Source: Brachionus koreanus
Taxonomy: Eukaryota; Rotifera; Eurotatoria; Ploima; Brachionidae
Direction: 5' to 3'
DNA length: 64,000 nucleotides
NCBI GenBank assembly: GCA_016987375.1
Contig: PJRA01000453.1
Span: forward strand, 744,884 to 808,883
Shown: one piece after another, positions 56,153 to 64,000 of the stretch
Layout of the letters: each line of letters begins with the position of its first letter
How positions within the stretch are numbered: position 1 is the first letter of the stretch
The notes under the pieces: generated by a model
Told to the model about the DNA's origin: nothing
Database searches by the model: none
Seen by the model: only the letters and a program-made list of their open reading frames with translations
Made by a program: the position numbers and the translations under genes

Positions 56153-59100
56153 ATGGCTTGTGCGAACTCAACCAAAACCACATTCAAAGTGGTTGAAATA
56201 TATCGAAACAATTCATCAAGCAGCTTGTTGAATACAAGCGGTCAAGCGGATGATGAGGCAAAGTCAAGTCAAATGTATCACTTGCTCGGCTTTAATCTAG
56301 TCGGAGGATACTCGACCGATTTGCCGATTACAATTGTAGACATTATGAACCAAAATGGCAAAACCCCTAAGGTGATACAAGCATTTTTTTTGTTGTTGTT
56401 GTTGTTCTAACAAATTTAGATAAGAATTAAATTTTTATAGGTTGAAGAAGGTGATATTATACTCGAAATAAATGGTATTAGTACAAGACACATGACATTA
56501 AAAGAGGGTATTTTAAATCCATTTGTATTAGAGTCCTTTGTTTTAACAATTTTGGTATTTTAAGTCTACAAGCAATTAAGGTGTTGTGGAAATCGTATAT
56601 ATTTGAAAATAAAATCAGGTAATTATTAATCCTTAGGAAATTTTTCCTAATTCATTCTAAAAAAAAAGATTTCTAATTTAAAAAAAAAATGGGTGTAATT
56701 TAGAATAAAAAAATTTTATCAAATTATCTAGGGTTTCGCTATTTTATTATTTCCGTTCTGAAAGCAACAATGCTTTTTTTTTTGTTTTCAACTGGAAAAA
56801 AATTTTATTTTTATGTTCTAATTTTATTTTATTTTTTTTCTAAATGAATAAAATTTGTGCACAATAAAGTAAGTGGTTGTCTTAATTATCATTTCGTTTG
56901 ATTGAAGACATTAAGAGCTTTATATAAACATAAACTGCGGAAGCTAATTTCTCATGATTGATAAAATTGTTTTTTTGTTATTTAGGAAATAAGAATTTTT
57001 CTTTCAAACTAGCATTAATATTAATTAGAAAATACAAATGTCAATTTCAAGATTATTAGGTATATGTTTTAAAAGTAATATTATCTGAATAGCAGCCTCA
57101 CCAAACATGAGGCAAGAAATCCATACTTTTGTTTAAAAATATAAATTTAAGCAAATAAAATATCATTTTCTAATTATTTAACTGGATTTTTGTGTTTAAT
57201 TTAATCAGAAATTAATATAAATAAAAGTAATTCCAGCCAACAGATATGATTATTTGGTTTTTAACACTCAAAGGCCGGAGGGGTCTTTTGAATCCCTTTT
57301 GTTACTTTCTTTGTTTGTTATTCAATAAGTGTATCATTTATCATAATATTTTTTTATTTTTTTAATTAATTTTTTTTCAATCATATCTTAAATCAAAAAT
57401 ATTATATAGTTTTGTAAATTTTTATAAAAAAAATAATTTTATTATCATTGAAAAAAAGTAAAAAAACGAGTCAAATAAAATGGGTCGACAAATTCCTCTT
57501 GCCTTTGAGTGTTAAGACAAAATGTTGTCCACTTAAAGATTTACAAAGAGAAGTATCAGTGCCAACAGTGTTGCTAAATTTTAATTAATTTGTGGCACAT
57601 TTTTTATGCCAGAAGACAACAAAAGGTCATCATTGTATTTTTTTCGTTATTAGTGTGATGATTAATCTATCATTTATGCGAACTTATTTAAAAGAAATAT
57701 GTTAAAAATTTTGACATTTAAGTGATCATCTTAGCCAATATAGATTAATATTTAAATTTGTAAAGATTCCGACCATAGACAAAGATTAACTGAGCTGCTA
57801 AATCAAAAAGAAAATTTGAGTATCTTGAACAATTTGACTCGTGCCAGCAGCAAAAGTTGTGACAACTATTCATTCTTGACCAATTCGACAACTGTTCAAA
57901 ATTTGTCAACAACCACTTTGGATAACTCGATATCTGCCTCTGAATCAACAGGATCGATTCAAAAAGCATCAGACAAATCACTAGTCGAAACAGTGACCCA
58001 CGACCTAACAGATCAATCGTCCAATTCTCCCATTAGCTCAAACGACTCGTCCGACTGCATAACCGAATCGGAAACCCACAGCGAACATGTGTACGACAAT
58101 CAATTGAACACCAAAATGCCCACCGATCTACCACTAGTCAACACAAACACTTCGCCAGCTTTAAACTTTCAAGTAGAAATTGACGATTTTGTCAAGCAAA
58201 AAATAGATGAAAAGCTAAAAGAATGCGAAACTGACGATTCTGATTCGGACTCTGAAGTTCAAGTATACACACCAAAAGGTGTCGATTTGCCTTCAGCACA
58301 GCGTCTTGCCAAGCGTTTGTACTACTTGGACGGCTTTAAATCTAGCGATGTAGTGAGACATCTATCAAAAAAGTAATTATTAAATTAATTTTTTTTTTTT
58401 CTAACTGACTTCAGCCAAGACTAATTTTAAGAATAAATTAAAAATTTAATTTTTCAAGTCATGAAATTCAAATTATTTTTTAATTATTCAATTATTCACG
58501 TCATTTAGTGAAATATTAAACTAAAGATATCCTTAAGGCTTTCGGTTCTAATGGGATTTAATTCTTAATTCCAGTCACTGATGCATCCATTCACCTTGTA
58601 GTTTATTTAGCCTTGATCATAAAAATGAAGTAGTTTCGATTAATTATGCTATTTGAAATTAATTATTAATTTCTTTCATACTTTAGAACAGAACCAAGAA
58701 AAAGACGAGCAAATGAGAAAAAAAAATCAATAAATTTCAAATTACTTAGATTTTTGTTTCACTATTATTTCTCTCTTTTTAAACTCTCAGAAACCAATCT
58801 TTGGTCGTCGTTTAAAGCGCATTGTCACTATCTTAATTTGAATTGGTAATTAGAAAGCTAGAAATGTATTTGAATCGCGAACGCATTTTAAAATTCACAA
58901 TGCATTTATATTAATCACCAGGGTTCAATGGCTCAATGAATACTTGAACGGAAAAAAATGAAAATAAAAAATTCAACAAGTTTAGATGAATTATTTGTAA
59001 GAGCTGTTCATTTTAAGGAAAGCGTAATTTATCAACAAAGAATAATAATAAGCAAATATTGTAATTTAGTGATTGTGTGTGTGTGTTTGAGCTCCAGTAT

Positions 59101-62100
59101 TGAGACACTTGGCCTACCGGATTCTTTTTTTTTTTTCTCCAATTTTTATTTAATTTATTTTGAGTCAATCTCAGCCTATTAAGCTATTCTAAGCTAAACT
59201 TTATAATTCAATATTCAACTTTTTGTTGCTATATTAAATTAGACAATGATTATTTGAATTGTGTACACACTTTATCCGAAAAAATATCGAGCATTATTTT
59301 TCTAATCAAATCTTTGTGTGTCCATTGAGACAAATTATGTGCCAGTATTAACAAAAAAAAAATCTCGCGTAACATTGAAGACAAAATAGTGCCAAAATTC
59401 GATGCTTTCCAAAATAAGACAATTTATAAAACACCTTTAATTTAAATTAGATTTAAAATATTTTTATATTTACTTTTTATTTATATTTAATTGATTTAAT
59501 TATCAATACAGTTAATCCGATTCAAGAAATTCTTGAATTTTGGGAATATTGACAAAAATTATTTATTTGTTTATTTGTGTGTCGAGCTTTAGGCTCATTC
59601 AGATTAAAAGTATTTAAGAAGTAAAAAAAAGTTTAATAAAAAAAAAACACAAAAAAAAATTTTTTATAAAAAAGGGTCTAATTTTAGAGGTTTATTTTTT
59701 AATAGTATATTTACATGATGATTAAGTTCTAACACCCACTTGTATGGGACACTTCATGTAGGCTATTAGAGAGCCAATAACTCTATAAATAAAATTTTTT
59801 TATTCAATACTTTTTAATTTTTTATTCAAAAGTGGATTATCAAATTTTGGTCAATTTCATTATTCCGACATTAAATGCTCAAACCGACTGGGTCCGATTA
59901 ACTGAGGGTTGACTGTATTAAAAAAATATTAAAATAAAACTTTTATATAAAAATTTTTAACAGGTGTAACAAATAAATAATTATTTTTTCAATTTAACTG
60001 GATTATTTTAAAAGATTTCTAATCTATTAAATGAGGCTTATTAGTCTCGATTAATTTTTTATTTTCTACCAAAATGTATTAAATAATTAAAGATTCTTTT
60101 TAAAACTAAGTGCCGAGGCAATTAGGCGAATTTATTCGAGTGCAAAAATAAATGAATGATAATTTAGAAAAATCAATGGCTCGATAATAGAAGCATGGCT
60201 GATCAATTCTGAGACTAAGTTTAATTTTAATCAAAATTCAATACGAAAAGAAAAAAGATTATTGTTTATTAGAGCAAATATAAAAGAAAAATAAATTGTT
60301 TATTCAAATCGGGGACCAGTGAGACCCGGAAATTTATTTCCTTTTCAAAATTTCTATTCATTAATTTGGCATTAAGCCTTAGCATTCAAATTATTCCCTA
60401 TTCAGTTTAAAAAAAAACTCTTTCTCGATTGATTACGCAATCAGTAAATCATAAATTTTTAGTAGATTTTTGTTCTTGAAACTCGGTAAACCAACAATAT
60501 AATGTACATATTTACCGACTTGAAATTTTATATTTGCTTATTGAAGCGCTAACAGAAAAATTGCAAAATGTTTAAAATTTATTAGTTTAAATAAATTTCC
60601 GAAAGTGAAATATAATCCGATGTGTTGCAGCTCAGCTGAATCTGGGTTAGCTTGGCTTAAAAAGAAATAACTTTGCACATCAATTGGTAAAATTTTCTCA
60701 TTTAAGAAACGACTTTAGCTCACTGGTGGCGGAAGAATATCTCAGGCTGTTCAACTTCCAGAGTTTGACCCTTGACGCTGCACTTCGAAAGTTCCTCAAG
60801 CAATTCCAGTTGGTCGGCGATGCACAGGAAAAAGAACGCGTGCTAATGTACTTTGCCAAACGATACGTAGATGCCAATAACACTACATTCACTGATGTAG
60901 ACAGCTGTCATACACTTACGTGTGCTATAATGCTTCTCAATACGGATTTACATGATCCGGTAATTTTGAAAAATAAAAGCATAAATAATATTTTTAAATT
61001 TTTTTTTAATTTTAAAGAAAATTCAAAATAAAATGAGTTTAAACGAATTTATTGAAAATCTAAAAGGCCTAAATAATGGTTATAATTTTTCCGATGTTCT
61101 ACTTGAATCTTTGTACAGTGCTATTAAAAACGAACCGCTCGAATTTGCATGGTAAATACATTTTTTTTTCATCAATGTTCAGTTTCAAAAAATTTTTTTT
61201 TAGTCCATGTTCTTTAAAAATCCATAATTAGTAAATAAATTAAGCAATAAAAAATTAAAATCAATAAAAGAAAAATTTTTTTTTTGAAAAAAATTATTAT
61301 AAAAGATTTATTATTTATTTTAATTAGGAGATGGGATTTTGAAAGACTAGTTTTTTAAGATTAATCAATACTTTGCTATTTTTTACACTCAAATTAGGAC
61401 AGAGTTAAGACACAATCTATCTAAGCAAGTCTAAAAAGTTAGGAAATCTATTAGGTGTAAAAATACAAAAATGGTTTTTCAAAAAAGCTTGAATAACAAG
61501 GTTGTTTTACGTTAAATAATTTACCTATTATAAGAAGATATATAAAACTTAATTTCCTAAAGATTATTTTGCCGAGGACATTTTTATGAAAGAGTCATAT
61601 GCAATGTCATTTGTCTAATTCAAATAATAAACAACATTCAAATTAAATGATAATCAATTTTTTTCCATTAGAAGTTAAGTTGCATTCGTATAAAATTTCA
61701 AATCTTTTCGAAGTCAAGTCAAAAGACTTTTTTTAAAAGAAAATTAAAAAAAAGCCAAGTTACTAACTTGAAATCAAATCAAATTAAATTCCTAAAAATC
61801 ATGATTTTAATAAAAAAAGCGTAAATTTGTTTGTTATTTCTAGGATAATGGGCTATGTAACTCATTAACTTTTCCTATGCTATTTATTCCTTCCTATATT
61901 GAGGTCCATTTTTTCCTACTATTTCACTCCTATATGCCATATCGATATTGTATGTATTCTCATATTAATATTGACCACAGCTTATAGCCTTGTTGTTGGG
62001 TTTCTCATGAGCCTATCAAAGAACTTACACCGTCTATTTGTCAAGCATATATCATTGCTCTCATGGTCAATTGTTATAAAAAGCGGAATGTTTCTACACG

Positions 62101-63853
62101 ACCTCTTCAGATCAAACATTCGTTTTAAATTATTTGACTCAGTTGTTTGTACTCTGCCTACATCATTGTTGTTTAAAAATATAAAAAATTTAAAACTGAA
62201 TTAGCTTGTTTACTTATCCTAAAGTTCTAAAATAAAATGCTGAAAATTGAATAAGCTTATTCTAAAAATTTGCTCATAACTAGAAAATTTTTTTCATGGT
62301 AAAAGATTACTTTTTTGATATAAAAATCTGAGCTAATTATTGAAGTTGTGAGGGTACTTGGTGGATCTTTAGATATTAGTTGGTTTTAGATAACTTTATT
62401 TTTAAAAAGCAAGCTTGTATTTATATTTTGAAGTCTAATTAAAATTCTAAAGCAATTTTAATAAATTAATAACAAATGTTTAAAAAACACTAAGAAAAGC
62501 AACTAATTAAAAACATTAAAGAATATTGTGGAATCATTATATCCTCACAATGTGCTACGTGTCACTCCACAAAGTTTAAACGTTTTATTGATTAAAAATA
62601 ATTGATTTGAGAAATAAATCTAATTGTACAATAACTATTGTAATAACATGTAAAGTAAAAATTGTCATTAAAATCGTAAATCATTACAAAAATAGATTAG
62701 TTTTAAAATTAAACTAGATAGAGACTAGCTCTAGCGCTTTGGTTGTTGGTATCACTGTGAGATTTTTGATGACTTTTTAATCACAAATAAAACAAAAAAA
62801 AATATCTAATGTCAATCTCTGTTTTTTCAATTAAATTTGCAAAAATTATTTTATTAAAAAAAAAAGTTGATATTAAAAAAAATTCTTTAATTTAAAAATA
62901 GCTTGGATAACGATGATTTTGATGACATGAATGGTGCCGCATCGAATCAAATGAGTGGCAATTACACACTTCGTCCGCTCAGCTCAAATCCATTTTTACA
63001 ATTGCCCGATCCACATACGGCCAAAGAGTATAAATTTGGGTGGTTGCTCAGAAAATGCTGCATTGATTCGGACGGCAAAAAGTCAGCCTTCCTAAAACGT
63101 AGCTGGAAAATGTTCTACGCTAGTCTACGTGACATGGTACTTTATCTGCACAAAGACGACAAAGTGTTTAAACAAAACAATTTTGATAATATCACGAATG
63201 CAATCCGTATTCATCATGCGTATGCAAGTGTGGCCTCCGACTACAGGAAAAAACAATTTGTTTTTCGTCTAAAGACAGCCGACTGGGCTGAGTTTTTATT
63301 CCAAACTGCCAATTCAAATGAACTATATGAATGGGTAAGCACAATTAATTTAATAGCAGCAATGTTTTCTAGTCCACCTTTGCCCGGGGCAATCGGATCT
63401 AACAAGGCGTTTCAAAGGCCCCTGCTGCCCGTCTCCAAGACCAGATATTCTATGCAAGAACAATACGAGTATCACAAAAAACATCTCAAACAGCTTAAAG
63501 GTGATCTTAGTCGGCTAGAATCGGCCGCTGGTGCTTTCAATAATCCACAAACTCACACTCCCATAGTTCACTTTGACAAAGAAAAATACAACTATCTTCA
63601 ATTCGAGATACAAAGATTCTCTGTGTACGCTAGTATCTTGGAGGAGAATATTCAAGCCGAGCAGAACATTCAAAATCAGCAGTCGCCCAAACCGGTTGTA
63701 ATAAATGAGCTGAATTCGTCAAATATATACATTAATGGAGGAATTCATAATTTTCCCGAGTCTAATTCCATCAAGCAGACAATTCTACAAAATTGTTCGG
63801 CCGTGTCGCCAAGCAACATTCATTCAAACACAAATTCGAAAAAAATAAACTAG
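56153..63853 (+). CDS. PSD: EFA6/PSD: ARF6 guanine exchange factor with PDZ, Sec7, PH and coiled coil
   Basis: Seven exons: 56153-56371, 56441-56507, 56565-56618, 57766-58372, 60706-60959, about 61019-61151 and 62902-63853; about 760 residues with consistent phases. An N-terminal PDZ domain (LLGFNLVGGYSTDLPITI, EEGDIILEINGIS, YKQLRCCGNRIYLKI) is followed by a Ser-rich linker. The Sec7 domain spans AKRLYYLDGFKSSDVVRHLSK, LDAALRKFLKQFQLVG, the catalytic-Glu loop GDAQEKERVLMYFAKRY, HTLTCAIMLLNTDLHDP and SLYSAIKNEPLEFA. The PH domain (FGWLLRKC, KRSWKMFYASLRDMVLYL, RLKTADWAEFLFQ) leads to a coiled coil after PLLPVSKTRYSMQEQ. EFA6 proteins load GTP onto ARF6 at the plasma membrane and shape cortical actin and microtubules. 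A PDZ at the N-terminus is as in insect Efa6. Confidence 0.93.
57261..57515. mobile_element. piggyBac-type MITE 3 (TTAA target site)
   Basis: A 255 bp element in the third EFA6 intron, with TTAA at both ends and 15 bp perfect inverted termini TTAACACTCAAAGGC. Subterminal blocks are partly inverted too (GGAGGGG against CCTCTT). No coding capacity. It shares TTAACACT with MITEs 1 and 2 but is otherwise different. Confidence 0.8.
59509..59915. mobile_element. Pogo/Tigger-like MITE
   Basis: A 407 bp segment in the 2.3 kb EFA6 intron, flanked by TA. The left end reads CAGTTAATCCGATTC; the right end, in complement, reads CAGTCAACCCTCAGTTAATC, typical of pogo-class termini. The arms stay related further in (GGAATA then TTGACC/TGACAAAAATT). 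The left terminus lacks the outermost ~11 bases of the right one. No coding capacity. Confidence 0.5.
61152..62901. other. Large last intron of EFA6 with an unexplained complex patch
   Basis: 1.75 kb. Between about 61880 and 62204 the base composition is richer and both strands look protein-like. The plus strand holds a 101-codon hydrophobic frame (61899-62204); the minus strand holds about 48 codons containing DICLTNRRCKFFDRLMRNPT, loosely like the tail of a LINE reverse-transcriptase ORF. No identity is assigned. Confidence 0.35.
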
Positions 63854-64000
63854 AAGCTTTAATCTAATAGCTTTACATCTAGAGTCTTAATCGAATATTT
63901 TCCGAGCCACAGTGCTTATGGAGTGAAATCTAATTTTTAAAAATTAATAATCAATAGTTTTTTTTTTAATTTTTTTTGTTATATAATTTTTTTATTTAAT
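63854..64000. other. EFA6 3' flank
   Basis: AT-rich sequence after the EFA6 stop codon to the window end; probable 3' UTR. No other feature. Confidence 0.4.

Noticed and set aside
1..64000. CRISPR array, prokaryotic operon or phage island
   Set aside because: Every recognised gene is a eukaryotic orthologue with spliceosomal introns; no regularly spaced identical repeats with unique spacers occur.

Overview
This is a gene-dense stretch of an animal (metazoan) nuclear genome. It is very AT-rich, carries long poly-A/T runs between genes, and has mostly 45-70 nt GT-AG introns. The gene set includes a transmembrane semaphorin, EFR3, a PDZ-Sec7-PH EFA6, MED23, DCAF4 and the axonemal protein NME8, so the organism is a bilaterian with motile cilia. 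Low GC, tiny introns and short intergenic gaps fit a rotifer such as Brachionus or another small lophotrochozoan. That is a guess from style; there is no species-diagnostic sequence here. Two runs of N (8646-8649 and 18378-18985) show a draft assembly.

Layout. 5-1264 (-) galactose mutarotase; 2170-5119 (-) NME8/TXNDC3, with a tandem cassette of three alternative active-site exons; 5869-9977 (-) semaphorin, whose largest intron holds a dead mariner with a tRNA-derived SINE inside it; 9978-13835 gene desert; 13836-15271 (-) DUS4L; 15390-15872 (-) mitochondrial SSB; repeat and assembly gap near 18.2-19.0 kb; 19226-22618 (-) intronless EFR3; 24062-25429 (-) LSM3 in four small exons; 27703-33570 (+) MED23; 34.4-35.2 kb cluster of small mobile elements; 36992-37600 (-) C1orf50 homologue, divergent from 37943-39174 (+) SLC35B4; 39336-40090 (+) MRPL50; 40646-40888 (-) and 45406-45783 (-) two members of a small orphan family; 41250-42809 (+) DCAF4, convergent with 43077-44605 (-) PAF1; 46561-47158 (+) orphan; 47212-53244 (+) long coiled-coil protein; 53390-54086 (+) ApoD-like lipocalin; 56153-63853 (+) EFA6/PSD.

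The genes are mostly unrelated housekeeping and signalling functions: transcription (MED23, PAF1), RNA processing (LSM3, DUS4L), mitochondrial genome and translation (SSBP1, MRPL50), membrane lipid and ARF6 signalling (EFR3, EFA6) and guidance (semaphorin). The most striking observation is in NME8. Three tandem, phase-matched exons each encode the thioredoxin active-site segment. One carries CGPC; the other two carry TGPS and GGPL, with no cysteine at either catalytic position. Frame arithmetic allows exactly one of them per mRNA. The window also holds a diverse set of small non-autonomous elements: three different TTAA-flanked piggyBac-type MITEs, a second MITE family, a pogo-like MITE, a 153 bp solo LTR and the nested SINE.
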